DNA of 64,000 nt from CAVVJA01 sp963779485 (GCA_963779485.1 CAVZYJ010000012.1:102322-166321), one strand, 5' to 3'; positions 45,526 through 54,635 are shown, numbered from the stretch's first letter. Made by a program: numbers and translations. The notes: a model not told the origin generated them from the letters alone.

Positions 45526-45980
45526 CGACCGAGGATCGGACTCCTGAGGAACCGGATACGCATGAGGGGCGGTCCCGCCGTTGTCCGTGGTGAGCGCTTC
45601 GAAGGGTGCTAGCGGCACGACATCCTCGGCCTTGGCCGCCATTGCCGGGTTGACGGTAATCAGTGCGTCGGCCTGGAGCTTGGTGACGGCGAGATACTCC
45701 GCATCGTACGTCGTCTCCCAGCCTCGCTCCGCGCGATCTTCCAGGCTGTGCGGCGCGACACTCGGTCACCGAGCAGCCGCATCTTCAGTTCGGTGAGGCG
45801 TTCATGGCGCTGCAGCGCCTGACGCTCGGTGAGGTCACCGTGCCGTACCGCTTCGAGAAGCAGGGAGAGGGCTTGGGAACGGATGAGGTTCGGGGCGACG
45901 ATCTGATGTTCCGGACTGACTGGGACATCGCTGGCCACGAGGCGTAGCAGGGTAGGAGCGTCGATTGCGTAGCGGGTCAT
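45523..45980 (-). pseudogene. PIN-domain (VapC-type) toxin with a frameshift
   Basis: From ATG 45980 the frame reads MTRYAIDAPTLLRLVASDVP (first PIN acidic residue) and LTELKMRLLGDRVSRRTAWK, then runs out of similarity. After a one-base shift near 45728-45733 it resumes TTYDAEYLAVTKLQADALIT with the further PIN acidic residues and ends at TGA 45523. Joined, this is a complete PIN ribonuclease of about 150 residues. No antitoxin gene is recognisable upstream. The single-base deletion would inactivate it unless it is an error. Confidence 0.65.
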
Positions 45981-46243
45981 GCCGGCACCCTATGCGCGCT
46001 TGCCTGCTGGTCCAGTCTGGAGCGGCGATCATGCGGTTCCTGCATGGAGAAGTTGCCGGGCGTCGTCGCGAGTTACGGCCGGATGCGCGCTGACGGCTTC
46101 GGGCCGGTCGTCCGAGCGATGCCACCTCCGACTCGCGGCCGCGAAAAGGTGGGACCGCTCGGAACGCGGTCATCGCCTGAAGCTACCACCGTCACAGCGA
46201 CAGACGTTGGCGAGCGTGATCCCGTGGCACGTGTTCTGATCAG

Positions 46244-47617
46244 TCAGTCCGGCATGTCGGCGAAACGGCTGAGGTGGCCCTGGAACGCGACTTGAACCGT
46301 CGCCGTGGGACCGTTGCGATGCTTGGCGATGATGATGTCGGCTTCGCCGGCTCGGGGAGATTCCCGCTCGTACATGTCTTCACGGTGGACGAGCAGCACG
46401 AGGTCAGAATCCTGCTCGATGGAGCCGGATTCGCGAAGATCGGCGAGCAGCGGCTTCTTGTCGGTGCGCTGCTCCGGACCCCGGTTGAGCTGGGAGAGGG
46501 CAACCACTGGCAGGTCGAGCTCCTTGGCGAGCAGCTTGATCGCGCGCGAGAACTCGCTGACCTCCTGCTGGCGCGATTCGACGCGCTTGCCGCTGGACAT
46601 GAGCTGCAAGTAGTCGATGATGATCAGCTGCAGGTCGTGCCGCTGGCGCAGCCGCCGGGCCTTGGCCCGGATCTCCATCATCGTGAGGTTCGGCGAGTCG
46701 TCGAGATAGAGCGGCGCCTCGGCCAGCTCGCCGGCTCGACGAGCCAGGCGCTGCCAATCCTGGTCGGCCATGTGACCGGACCGCATATTCCGGAGCGGCA
46801 CCGAGGCCTCGGCCGAGAACAGCCGCATCATCAACTCGAGCTTGCCCATCTCCAAGGAGAAAACGACGGTCGGCTTGTGGTGTTTGACCGCGGCCGACCG
46901 CGCGAAGTCCAACGCCAACGTCGACTTACCGGATCCTGGCCGACCGGCAACGGTGATCATTTGCCCGGCGTGCAGGCCATTGGTGATCTCGTCCAGTCGG
47001 CTGAATCCGGTGGGAATACCGGTGCCGATCCCGCCTGTGGCCGAGATGCGATCGATCTCGTCCATCGTCCCTTGCAGCAGGGACTCGATGTGGACATAGT
47101 CTTCGCTCGTCCGCCGCTCGGTGACGTCGTAGATCTCCGCCTGCGCCCGGTCGACGACGTCGTCGACGGTGCCCACGATGCCGCCCGCACCACTAGCGGT
47201 GTCATACCCCATCTGGACGATGCGCGTCCCGGCGCCAACCAACCGTCGAAGGACGGCGCGTTCCGCGACGATCTGCGCGTAGTACCCGGCATTGGCCGCC
47301 GTCGGCACGGCCGACAGCAGCGTGTGCAGATATACCGCCCCGCCCACCCGCGCGAGCTGGCCCGAGCGGGTCAGTTCGTTGGTCACGGTGAGCGCGTCGG
47401 CCGGTTCACCGCGGCCGTAGAGATCCAGGATGGCGTCGTAGACGAGCTGGTTGGCGGGCCGATAGAAGTCTGTCGGGCGCAGCACCTCGACGACGTCGGC
47501 GATGGCGTCTTTGGACAGCAGCATGCCCCCGAGCACGCCTTGCTCCGCGGCGATGTCCTGCGGCGGGTTGCGATCCATCCCGCCGGTCATGACCCGGGTG
47601 TCGTCAGCGAGTGCCAC
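46244..47617 (-). CDS. dnaB: Replicative DNA helicase DnaB
   Basis: Hexameric 5'-3' helicase that unwinds DNA at the replication fork. The 457-residue protein has the N-terminal DnaB domain (AAEQGVLGGMLLSKDAIADV), a linker, and a RecA-like C-domain with Walker A VAGRPGSGKSTLALDFAR, Walker B LIIIDYLQLM and the DLRESGSIEQDSDLVL motif. No intein interrupts it. The GTG at 47617 lies after GGGGAGGGG. The longer frame to 47764 has no family similarity. It is the last gene of the rpsF-ssb-rpsR-rplI-dnaB order, but separated from rplI by 451 bp. Confidence 0.95.
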   Translation of the reverse strand: MALADDTRVMTGGMDRNPPQDIAAEQGVLGGMLLSKDAIADVVEVLRPTDFYRPANQLVYDAILDLYGRGEPADALTVTNELTRSGQLARVGGAVYLHTLLSAVPTAANAGYYAQIVAERAVLRRLVGAGTRIVQMGYDTASGAGGIVGTVDDVVDRAQAEIYDVTERRTSEDYVHIESLLQGTMDEIDRISATGGIGTGIPTGFSRLDEITNGLHAGQMITVAGRPGSGKSTLALDFARSAAVKHHKPTVVFSLEMGKLELMMRLFSAEASVPLRNMRSGHMADQDWQRLARRAGELAEAPLYLDDSPNLTMMEIRAKARRLRQRHDLQLIIIDYLQLMSSGKRVESRQQEVSEFSRAIKLLAKELDLPVVALSQLNRGPEQRTDKKPLLADLRESGSIEQDSDLVLLVHREDMYERESPRAGEADIIIAKHRNGPTATVQVAFQGHLSRFADMPD

Positions 47618-47759
47618 GGGAGCCCCTCCCCCCAGGACTACTGAGCAGGAATCAGTCGTGGTGAGCACACGAGAAGGTGTATCGGGACCCTCTGACGATT
47701 TCCGCCACGGCGTTCCGCGCAGCCGATCCGTCGCCACGCTAGGGGTCGCACGGTTGGCC

Positions 47760-47911
47760 CACAAGTTCGCTTGTGCACCGAGCTGTGGACAAGCCTGTGG
47801 GCGAGGCGGCCCAGCTTGTAGACGAGCTGTGGACGGCTATGTGAATTGCGCGCCGCAAGGCGGAATCACCCAGCAATTACCGGGGATTCGCTGTCCACCG
47901 GCTGTGGACGT
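47760..47911. promoter_or_regulatory. DnaA-box-like cluster and hairpin upstream of dnaB
   Basis: TGTGGACAA at 47784-47792 is an exact match to the actinobacterial DnaA box TTGTCCACA on the complement. Three near matches follow: TGTGGACGG (47828), CTGTCCACC (47891) and TGTGGACGT (47903). A short stem CACAAG-TTCG-CTTGTG (47760-47775) adjoins. The cluster lies in the dnaB upstream region, and suggests DnaA-dependent control of dnaB. No other gene is visible in this 451-bp gap, which also contains hairpin copy C. Confidence 0.45.
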
Positions 47912-48000
47912 AAGTTTTCTTGCGAGGTGATCTTGCTGGCCGCTGGTCGTCCGTTCGCGAGAGGAGCGCCCGGGGCGCTGATCGCCCGTTCGTCACGGTG

Positions 48001-48047
48001 GTGATCTTGGACTTATCGACCCCAGAGGGCAGCAAGTCCAAGATCAC
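48001..48047 (-). repeat. Dispersed hairpin element, copy C
   Basis: GTGATCTTGGACTT (48001-48014) pairs perfectly with 48034-48047. The 19-nt loop resembles the reverse complement of copy D's loop, setting the orientation. It sits just downstream of the rplI stop, the only copy not between convergent genes. Confidence 0.85.
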
Positions 48048-48068
48048 GAACAGGCACGGCGGAGCGTG

Positions 48069-48515
48069 TCAGAGCGCAGTGACGGTCACCGGAATGGAAG
48101 CGACGACCTCCGGATGCAATTCGACCGTCACGGTATGCAAGCCCGTCGACTTGATGTGGCCGGGCAGGCGGATCCGCTTGCGATCCAGCAGCGGGCCACC
48201 CGCGTCCTTCACCGCCGAGGCGACGTCGGCCGACGTGATCGAACCGAACAGCCGGCCCCCTTCGCCTGCACGAGCGCCGAGCGTGACGGTCAGCTTCTCC
48301 AGGTCGGCCCTGATCTCGCGAGCGTGACCCAGGTCGCGAATCTCTCGCGCGTCCCGAGCCCGCTTGATCTGGCTGATCTGCTTCTCGGCCCCCTTGCTCC
48401 ACAGGATGGCCGCGCCACGAGGCACGAGGTAGTTCCGGCCGTAGCCGTCAGCGACCTCGACGATGTCGCCGGCGAGGCCGAGGCCGGGAACCTCGCCCGT
48501 CAAGATGAGTTTCAT
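48069..48515 (-). CDS. rplI: 50S ribosomal protein L9
   Basis: A 148-residue L9 with the conserved N-terminal domain (MKLILTGEVPGLGLAGDIVE, VADGYGRNYLVPRGAAILWS), a long connecting helix, and the C-terminal RNA-binding domain (ARAGEGGRLFGSITSADVA). It lies 12 bp downstream of rpsR in the ribosomal operon and is followed by hairpin element C. Confidence 0.97.
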   Translation of the reverse strand: MKLILTGEVPGLGLAGDIVEVADGYGRNYLVPRGAAILWSKGAEKQISQIKRARDAREIRDLGHAREIRADLEKLTVTLGARAGEGGRLFGSITSADVASAVKDAGGPLLDRKRIRLPGHIKSTGLHTVTVELHPEVVASIPVTVTAL

Positions 48516-48527
48516 GGTTCCGGTCCC

Positions 48528-48764
48528 TCAGCGCGCCGTCGACGTATAGGGCAGCAGCGCCATCTCGCGCGCATTCTTGATCGCCTTGGCGATTTCCCGC
48601 TGCTGCTGGGCGGTAACGCCAGTTACCCGGCGGGCGCGGATCTTGCCGCGATCGGAGATGAACTTCCGCAGCAGGGTGGTGTCCTTGTAGTCGATGTAGT
48701 CGATCTTCGCCGCAAGCAGCGGATTCTGCTTTTTCTTGGGCTTGCGGATAGGTGGTTTCGGCAT
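48528..48764 (-). CDS. rpsR: 30S ribosomal protein S18
   Basis: A 78-residue S18 with IDYIDYKDTTLLRKFISDRG and the core KIRARRVTGVTAQQQREIAK. The start ATG at 48764 (MPKPPIRKPKKKQ) has GGAG upstream; sixteen further codons upstream in frame are not conserved. No zinc-binding cysteines are present, so this is the zinc-independent form. It lies in the rpsF-ssb-rpsR-rplI operon. Confidence 0.97.
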   Translation of the reverse strand: MPKPPIRKPKKKQNPLLAAKIDYIDYKDTTLLRKFISDRGKIRARRVTGVTAQQQREIAKAIKNAREMALLPYTSTAR

Positions 48765-48843
48765 TCGGTACTCCGCTCGTTCGGGATCTTGCGCGACGAC
48801 ACCCGTCGTCAAGACCCACAGATTCTGCTATCGGGTCGGGACG

Positions 48844-49329
48844 TTAGAAAGGCGGCTCGTCGGAGAGTCCCCCGCCGCCAGACGATGGCGCTGGCGTCCC
48901 CCACGGGTCGTCGACGGGTTCGGTACCTGACCCAGACGAGCCGTATCCGCCGGACGTGGAGCCGCGCTGCGTGCGGTTGACCTTCGCGGTGGCGTAGCGC
49001 AGCGAGGGACCGACCTCGTCGACGTCGAGCTCGATGACGGTGCGCTTCTCGCCCTCTCGCGTCTCGAAGGACCGCTGCTTGAGCCGACCTTGCGCGACCA
49101 CCCGCATGCCGCGTTGCAGGGACTCCGCGACATTCTCGGCGGCCTGGCGCCAGATCGAGCAGCGCAGGAACAGCGCCTCGCCGTCCTTCCACTCGTTCGT
49201 GGTGCGGTCGAACTGGCGCGGGGTGGACGCGATCGTGAACGACGCGACGGCGGCGCCCGAGGGCGTGAATCGCAGTTCGGGGTCGGCCGTCAGGTTGCCG
49301 ACCACAGTGATGACAGTGTCGCCAGCCAT
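48844..49329 (-). CDS. ssb: Single-stranded DNA-binding protein
   Basis: A 161-residue SSB with the OB-fold segments VITVVGNLTADPELRFTPSG, FLRCSIWRQAAENVAESLQR and VIELDVDEVGPSLRYATAKV. A glycine/serine-rich tail follows, ending in the acidic tip GLSDEPPF that recruits partner proteins. Six bp separate it from rpsF, and it precedes rpsR. Confidence 0.97.
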   Translation of the reverse strand: MAGDTVITVVGNLTADPELRFTPSGAAVASFTIASTPRQFDRTTNEWKDGEALFLRCSIWRQAAENVAESLQRGMRVVAQGRLKQRSFETREGEKRTVIELDVDEVGPSLRYATAKVNRTQRGSTSGGYGSSGSGTEPVDDPWGTPAPSSGGGGLSDEPPF

Positions 49330-49335
49330 AGCCGC

Positions 49336-49626
49336 CTACCTCGCTTCCGGCCGCAGGACCTTGGTCCGCAGCACCGACTCGTTGAGATTGAGCTGTCGAT
49401 CGAGCTCCAGCACGGACGCCGGCTCGGCCTGCACGTCGATGACGGCATAGATGCCCTCGGCGTGCTTGTCGATCTCGTACGCCAATCGGCGCTTGCCCCA
49501 GATGTCGACCTTCTCGACGGTGCCGCCGTCCTTCTTGACGACGTTGAGGAACGTGTCGAGCGAGGGGGCGATGGTGCGCTCCTCGAGATTGGGATCGAGG
49601 ATGACCATGACTTCGTAATGGCGCAT
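49336..49626 (-). CDS. rpsF: 30S ribosomal protein S6
   Basis: A 96-residue S6, first gene of the operon. MRHYEVMVILDPNLEERTIA is the typical start, followed by WGKRRLAYEIDKHAEGIYAV. The ATG at 49626 is backed by GGAGGAG at 7-10 bp, so the longer open frame upstream is not used. The operon promoter lies in the 180-bp gap towards the divergent endonuclease gene. Confidence 0.97.
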   Translation of the reverse strand: MRHYEVMVILDPNLEERTIAPSLDTFLNVVKKDGGTVEKVDIWGKRRLAYEIDKHAEGIYAVIDVQAEPASVLELDRQLNLNESVLRTKVLRPEAR

Positions 49627-49806
49627 GAAAGGGCCACTCCTCCTATGGACTAGGTCGGCCGCGGACGGTCCGCGACAGGAGGCGGCCGCGTCGAGTCGTC
49701 CGACGCGGCAACGGCACCATGCTACCGCCTGCCCCGCCGCGCGACGAACCACCCGCCTCGCTCAGGCCTCCGGGGGATGTCCGACCGCCGTCGTAGGCTC
49801 GTGGGC

Positions 49807-50592
49807 ATGCCAGCAGTCGGGGCGCATGTCGATTCCACCGATCCGTCGGGCGCCGCGCGGGAGGTGGGCGCCCAGGTCGTCCAGTTCTTCCTGGCCGATC
49901 CGCAAGGCTGGAAGCAGCCGACCGAGCACCCCCAGGCCGCCGCTCTGAAGGCCAGCGGTCTGACGATCTACATCCATTCGCCCTACGTGCTCAACGTCGC
50001 CACTCTGAACAACCGCATCCGCATCCCGAGCCGCAAGCTGTTGGCCCAACACGCCGAGGCGGCCGCGCAGATCGGAGCGAAAGGGCTCATCGTGCACGGC
50101 GGCCATCTCAACGCCTCGGACGATCCAGAAACCGGCTACGACAACTGGCGCAAGACCTTCGCCCGAGCCGCCGACGAGGGTGGGTTTCCGCTGCCGATCC
50201 TCATCGAGAACACCGCGGGCGGCACCAACGCCATGGTTCGCCGCGTCGATCAGATCGCCCGGCTGTGGGACGCAATCGGCGAGTTCGGGCCGGGGTTCTG
50301 CCTCGATACCTGCCACGTCTACGCCGGCGGTGAGGAGCTGGCGGGCGTCGTCGCACGTGTCCGCGCCATCACCGGTCGCATCGACCTCGTGCACGCGAAC
50401 AGCAGCCGCGACCCGTTTGACTCCGGTGCCGATCGGCATGCCAATTTCGCCGCCGGCACGATGGATCCGGAGGCAATTGCGAGCGTCGTGCGGGAGGCCG
50501 GCTCTGATGCAGTCGTCGAGACACCGCGCGAAGGTCAGCGAGCGGACATCGACTATCTCAAGGCCGCGCTCGGGATCGTTTCGGTCGGCTGA
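49807..50592 (+). CDS. nfo: Endonuclease IV (apurinic/apyrimidinic endonuclease)
   Basis: Trinuclear-zinc AP endonuclease for base-excision repair. The 261-residue TIM-barrel protein has the ligands in order: VGAHVDSTD, LIVHGGHLNAS, ILIENTAGGTNAMV, FCLDTCHVYAGG, LVHANSSRDPFDSGADRHAN and ETPREGQ. The start at ATG 49807 (MPAVGAHVD) matches the family. An ATG ten codons upstream (49777) and a GTG at 49801 also lie in frame. It is inserted in the opposite direction between rpsF and the GT87 gene and runs convergently with the latter. Confidence 0.9.
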   Translation: MPAVGAHVDSTDPSGAAREVGAQVVQFFLADPQGWKQPTEHPQAAALKASGLTIYIHSPYVLNVATLNNRIRIPSRKLLAQHAEAAAQIGAKGLIVHGGHLNASDDPETGYDNWRKTFARAADEGGFPLPILIENTAGGTNAMVRRVDQIARLWDAIGEFGPGFCLDTCHVYAGGEELAGVVARVRAITGRIDLVHANSSRDPFDSGADRHANFAAGTMDPEAIASVVREAGSDAVVETPREGQRADIDYLKAALGIVSVG

Positions 50593-50609
50593 CGCCCCAG
50601 ACTGAATGT

Positions 50610-52106
50610 TCAACCGGGCGGCGCGACCGGATCTTCCGGCGGGAGTGGCGTTTCGCCGGCTGGCTCCGGCCTCGGCGCCGGCCGGAAGGCCGCGGGAACT
50701 CGGAGCGTGACGATGACCTGGTCCTCGGCTCCCTCGAACGGTCCGCCGCCGGGATCGTCCAAGCCGCTCGATCGCACGATGTCCAGCTCCGGATGCCACA
50801 TCTCCCGCACGACCAGGACGGCGATGCCGATCAACAGACCATCACGTATCAGCAGCAGGATCATGAGCGCGCCGTAGTCGAGGCCCCGGGCGCTGTCGTA
50901 GTACCCGAGCAGCCAGAGCAACGTGGCGATCCACACCGCAATCTCGCTGAACTGCCAGATCAGATTCATGGTCCATCGCGGTCGGGCGAGCGCGATGAGC
51001 GGCACCAACCAGACCGAGTACTGAGGACTCCACACCTTCGTCGTCAGCAAGAAGGCCAGCACGATGAGGAAAGCGAGCTGGGCCATCCGCGGCCGAGTCG
51101 GTGCACTGAGGCCGAGCAGGGCCACCGCCGCCACACCGGCGAAGACCGCGAATGCAACCGCGGCGCCGGGCGGCGTCCAGGCCGAGGCGTAGCCCTGGCC
51201 GAAGAATCCCACATTGGCCAAGTAATGCCCTATCGCCCAGAACGTGCTGGCTTCCGTCGGTCGGACGGCGCTGAAGCGATAAAACTCCCACCAGCCGGTC
51301 GGATAGGCCACTGCGACGGGAACGTTCACGGCGCACCAGACGAGGATCGTGGTGATCGTCGCCCAGGCTGCCTCCGGGTAGCGACGGGTGCGCACGGCCA
51401 GAATCCAGATCGGGACGAGCAGTAGTCCGGGGTACAGCTTGGCGGCAGCGCCGAGCCCGATGAACGTCCCGGCCGCCACCGGCCGACTACGCGCCCACGT
51501 CCACATGGCGCAGCTCATGAACGCCATTGCGAACAGGTCCCAGTTCGAGAACGCGTGGAACACAAGCAGCGGACTGAGGGCGACGAGCGCCGCGTCGTAG
51601 GGGCGCCGTCCCGCGGCACCCACGGTGCCGGCGACCATCAGCAGCCCGCAGATCGCGAGCAACACGCAGCTGAGCAGGGCGAACAACTGGGCGTCGGTGA
51701 GGGCCGGAATCGCCGCGTCCAGGAGGTGGGTGAGGCCGGAGGTGAACCACATGAACGCGCCGGTGAGCACCGGGTACTCCACCGCGTGATCCCGGTAGGG
51801 CACGGCCCCGACGTCCAGGCCCTCCGCGCCCCACAGGGGCACGATGTCGGAGTAGCACAGGTGGGTGTACTGCTTGTTGCCCACCCAGTTGCCGCTGGCG
51901 CAAGGGGCCTTCTGCAGGTAGGCCAGCACGAGCGTCACGCAGGTGAACGCGAGCAGCACCCGCAGCGGCGTCCACCACCGCCCAGAACCCGCGTATCGGC
52001 CCCACGCGCCGCCGATGGCCTGGCTCGCGGTGGCGACGATGGGGTCGTCCCGGCTCGGCACCGTCGGCGACCCTGCGACGGCCGAATCCGGCGGCCGGTC
52101 GGTCAC
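50610..52106 (-). CDS. GT87/DUF2029-type membrane glycosyltransferase
   Basis: A 498-residue multi-pass membrane protein (about 11-12 helices), equivalent in position to M. tuberculosis Rv0051. YRDHAVEYPVLTGAFMWFTS contains the family's acidic loop, with LGAAAKLYPGLLLVPIWILA and KVWSPQYSVWLVPLIALARP. GT87 members use polyprenyl-phosphate mannose to build cell-envelope glycans. The final 70 residues are a proline-rich cytosolic or periplasmic tail. It is transcribed in the same direction as the PBP gene, 190 bp downstream of it. Confidence 0.85.
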   Translation of the reverse strand: MTDRPPDSAVAGSPTVPSRDDPIVATASQAIGGAWGRYAGSGRWWTPLRVLLAFTCVTLVLAYLQKAPCASGNWVGNKQYTHLCYSDIVPLWGAEGLDVGAVPYRDHAVEYPVLTGAFMWFTSGLTHLLDAAIPALTDAQLFALLSCVLLAICGLLMVAGTVGAAGRRPYDAALVALSPLLVFHAFSNWDLFAMAFMSCAMWTWARSRPVAAGTFIGLGAAAKLYPGLLLVPIWILAVRTRRYPEAAWATITTILVWCAVNVPVAVAYPTGWWEFYRFSAVRPTEASTFWAIGHYLANVGFFGQGYASAWTPPGAAVAFAVFAGVAAVALLGLSAPTRPRMAQLAFLIVLAFLLTTKVWSPQYSVWLVPLIALARPRWTMNLIWQFSEIAVWIATLLWLLGYYDSARGLDYGALMILLLIRDGLLIGIAVLVVREMWHPELDIVRSSGLDDPGGGPFEGAEDQVIVTLRVPAAFRPAPRPEPAGETPLPPEDPVAPPG

Positions 52107-52227
52107 CGTGGCATCCTCGCATGCGTCGCGCGAGCCCGCCGCCGGGTCGGCGTCAGCTACGGCGCACGCATGGTGCGGGTGTGGCGGCTGAGGTGCTCAG
52201 AGGTGAACTCTGGTATCGCGAGCGCGC

Positions 52228-52284
52228 GGAAGCGACGCTCGCGGAAGCGACGCGCCGGTCGCCGGAAGCGACGCGCCGGTCGCG
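52228..52284. repeat. Short tandem repeat, ~21 bp units
   Basis: GGAAGCGACGCGCCGGTCGC(C/G) occurs at 52243-52263 and 52264-52284, with a 15-bp truncated unit at 52228-52242. It lies in the gap between the PBP gene end and the GT87 start and is not coding for either. It may form secondary structure in the intercistronic RNA. Confidence 0.7.
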
Positions 52285-52295
52285 GATTCGTCAGG

Positions 52296-54635
52296 TCAGG
52301 CCGCTGCGGCGGACGTCGGCGGAGCGCCGACCGATCGACCGGGCGTTGCCGGTCGGGACGAGCGGGGCGGTGTCGCCGGCGGCGTCGAGGGCTGGCGGGA
52401 CGAGCGTCGCGGCGACGGGCTGCGGGTGTCCGGAGCCGAGGAGGTCGGGGGCGAGTAGGACGGCGGCGAGTAGGACGGCGGCGAGTTCGACGGCGGCGAG
52501 TTCGACGGTGCCGGCGGCGCTGGCGTGTCGGCCTGATTGTCGCCCACGCTGATCAGCTGGGTCGTCGCGACGGGCTCTTGGGGCGCGCCGGCCAGATAGC
52601 TGTCCATGAACAGCTGCCAGGTGCGTCCGGGCAGGTCGCGGCCATATTCCGGCTGGCCATACGCGTCCTTGATCGCGGCCGTGCTGTTGCCACTGCCGAC
52701 CCAGACGGCCGCGCTTACCTGAGGCGTGTAACCGACCATCCACGCGTCGCTGTTCTGACCACTGTTCGGGCCGGTCTGGATGCCTTCGGTACCGGTCTTG
52801 GCCGCGGACGGCCGACCATCGGCGAGTGGCACGCCGGACCAGCCCGCGATCGGCGCGAGCGTGACGCCGACGTCGTTGGCGACCTTGGGATCGAGCGTTC
52901 GGACGCCGGGGTCGCGATGCTGGTACACGATGGCGCCCTGCGCATCGGTGACTTGCTGCACGAAGTACGGGCTGTGGGTCGTGCCGCCGTTGGCGAACGT
53001 CCCGAAACTGTCGGCCATGTCGATGACCCGCACCGGGTAGTCGCCGATGCCGATGCCGAAGCTGGTGCTTCCGTCCGGGTTCTGCAGGGTGGGCTCGCCG
53101 CCGCAGGTCTTGGCGACACCGGCCGCGTGCGCGGTCGCAGCGACGTTGCTCGGACCGACCTGGTTGGCCAACAGGTCGAACGTGGTGTTGAGCGAGTATT
53201 TCATCGCGTTCGCGATGGTGACCTGGCCGCTGTAGGCCCGGTCGGAAGGATCGTTGCTGATCGGAGTTCCGTCGATGGTGACCGTGAAGTCGCCATTGAC
53301 GACCGAGTTTATGGCCAGCTGAGGCTGCTTGCCTTGCAGGTTGTCAGTCAGGACGGTGGCCAGCGTGAACGGCTTGAACGACGATCCCGGCGGCCGGCAA
53401 CCCACCCCGGCATAGTCGTTGTAGTCGGGCTTGCCGTCATAGCTAGTGCCGTTCGGACCGCCGTAATAGGCGAGCACCCCGCCGGTCCGCGGGTTCACCG
53501 CGACGAGCCCGTTCTTGATGTTCTTCTGCGCCGAGGTCAGGTCACTGAAGGTTTGCGTGATCGCATCCTGGGCGGCCTGCTGGGCCTTGGGGTCGATGGT
53601 GGTTCGGATGCGCAGACCGCGAGTGTCGATCTCGTCCTTGCTGATGCCGTTGGCCTCGAGCTCGTCGATCACCTGCTGGACGAGCAACGCGGTGGGCCCG
53701 GTCGCCCCCAACTTCTTGGCTGCGTTCGGAGAGATCGTGCGGGGAAACGTCAAGGCGGCGGCCTGGCGCGCGGTGAGATGTTTGGTTTCGACCATCGCCT
53801 TGACGACATAGGCCCAGCGGGCCTTGGACTCGGCTGGATTGTTGGCCGGGTCGTAGTAGCTCGGTGCTCGCAGCAGCGCGGCGAGCAATGCTCCCTGGGC
53901 CGGCCCGAGCCGGTCGACCGAGGTTCCGAAGTACGCCTCGGCGGCCGCCTCGACGCCGTAAGCGTTGCGGCCGAAGTAGACGGTATTCAGGTACCACTCG
54001 AGGATCTGGTCCTTCGAGTAGTCGCGGGACAGCTTCACCGCAATGGCGAGCTCCCGCAGCTTCCGGCCGAGTGTCTGCTCGGAGTTGAGATAGGCGTTCT
54101 TGACGTACTGCTGGGTGATTCCTGAGCCGCCCTGGGTGTTGCCGCCGGTCACGTCGTGCAAGGCCGCTCGCAGGGTGCCGGTGATCGAGACACCGGGCTC
54201 GGAGTAGAACTGTCGATCCTCGGCCGAGAGCACCGCCCAGCGCACCGATTCCGGCACCTTCGACAGTGGCACGGTGGTCCGGTCCACTGAGCCGATTCGG
54301 GCCATGGTCGAGCCGTCCGAATATTGCACGACCGCGACCTGCGGGACGGCGAGATCGGCCGGGCGCGGGACGTCGCTCAGCGTGTAGAACAGCACGACCG
54401 CGGCGGCGACCATGGCCGCCAGCAGGCCTAGCAGCCAGGTGAGGGCGAGTCCGATCCGGCGCCAGACACGCTTGGATCGGGACATCTTTGCCAACCGAGC
54501 GCGCTTGCGCTGGCGATGGCGTTGCCACTTCTTCGGCAGGCGGGACTCGATGGGACGGTACTTCCGCTTAGCGGTCGTGACGCTCGACCAGTCCGATCCC
54601 ATCGACTGCGGGCCGTCCGGCGGGTTATCCCTCAC
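52296..54635 (-). CDS. Class A penicillin-binding protein (PonA-like)
   Basis: Bifunctional peptidoglycan synthase, 779 residues. A basic cytosolic N-terminus leads to a transmembrane helix at about 61-86. The GT51 glycosyltransferase domain follows, with the catalytic Glu in VLSAEDRQFYSEPGVS (E139) and GGSGITQQYVKN. The transpeptidase domain has the SxxK in RPPGSSFKPFTLA, the SxN in MKYSLNTTFDLL and the KTG in SAAKTGTEGIQTG. The C-terminus is a repetitive proline/serine tail. The GTG at 54635 has AAGGAG at 8 bp and beats the ATG at 54602. The locus is equivalent to ponA1 (Rv0050). Confidence 0.93.
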   Translation of the reverse strand: MRDNPPDGPQSMGSDWSSVTTAKRKYRPIESRLPKKWQRHRQRKRARLAKMSRSKRVWRRIGLALTWLLGLLAAMVAAAVVLFYTLSDVPRPADLAVPQVAVVQYSDGSTMARIGSVDRTTVPLSKVPESVRWAVLSAEDRQFYSEPGVSITGTLRAALHDVTGGNTQGGSGITQQYVKNAYLNSEQTLGRKLRELAIAVKLSRDYSKDQILEWYLNTVYFGRNAYGVEAAAEAYFGTSVDRLGPAQGALLAALLRAPSYYDPANNPAESKARWAYVVKAMVETKHLTARQAAALTFPRTISPNAAKKLGATGPTALLVQQVIDELEANGISKDEIDTRGLRIRTTIDPKAQQAAQDAITQTFSDLTSAQKNIKNGLVAVNPRTGGVLAYYGGPNGTSYDGKPDYNDYAGVGCRPPGSSFKPFTLATVLTDNLQGKQPQLAINSVVNGDFTVTIDGTPISNDPSDRAYSGQVTIANAMKYSLNTTFDLLANQVGPSNVAATAHAAGVAKTCGGEPTLQNPDGSTSFGIGIGDYPVRVIDMADSFGTFANGGTTHSPYFVQQVTDAQGAIVYQHRDPGVRTLDPKVANDVGVTLAPIAGWSGVPLADGRPSAAKTGTEGIQTGPNSGQNSDAWMVGYTPQVSAAVWVGSGNSTAAIKDAYGQPEYGRDLPGRTWQLFMDSYLAGAPQEPVATTQLISVGDNQADTPAPPAPSNSPPSNSPPSYSPPSYSPPTSSAPDTRSPSPRRSSRQPSTPPATPPRSSRPATPGRSVGAPPTSAAAA
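52451..52510 (-). repeat. 15-bp tandem repeat in the PBP tail
   Basis: Four 15-bp units close to GCGAGTAGGACGGCG (52451, 52466, 52481, 52496; the last two with TTC for TAG) encode alternating YSPPS and NSPPS pentapeptides in the proline-rich C-terminal tail. Such repeats are prone to copy-number change. Confidence 0.8.

Noticed and set aside
46244..47617. Intein or insertion within dnaB
   Set aside because: DnaB often holds inteins in actinobacteria, but the sequence here is continuous through the P-loop and later motifs at a normal 457 residues.
46274..47644. 456-codon plus-strand frame over dnaB
   Set aside because: Antisense to dnaB, which shows all helicase motifs; no independent coding evidence.
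51555..54125. 856-codon plus-strand open frame over the GT87 and PBP genes
   Set aside because: It is antisense to two well-conserved genes, arginine/glycine-rich with no motif, typical of third-position GC shadows.
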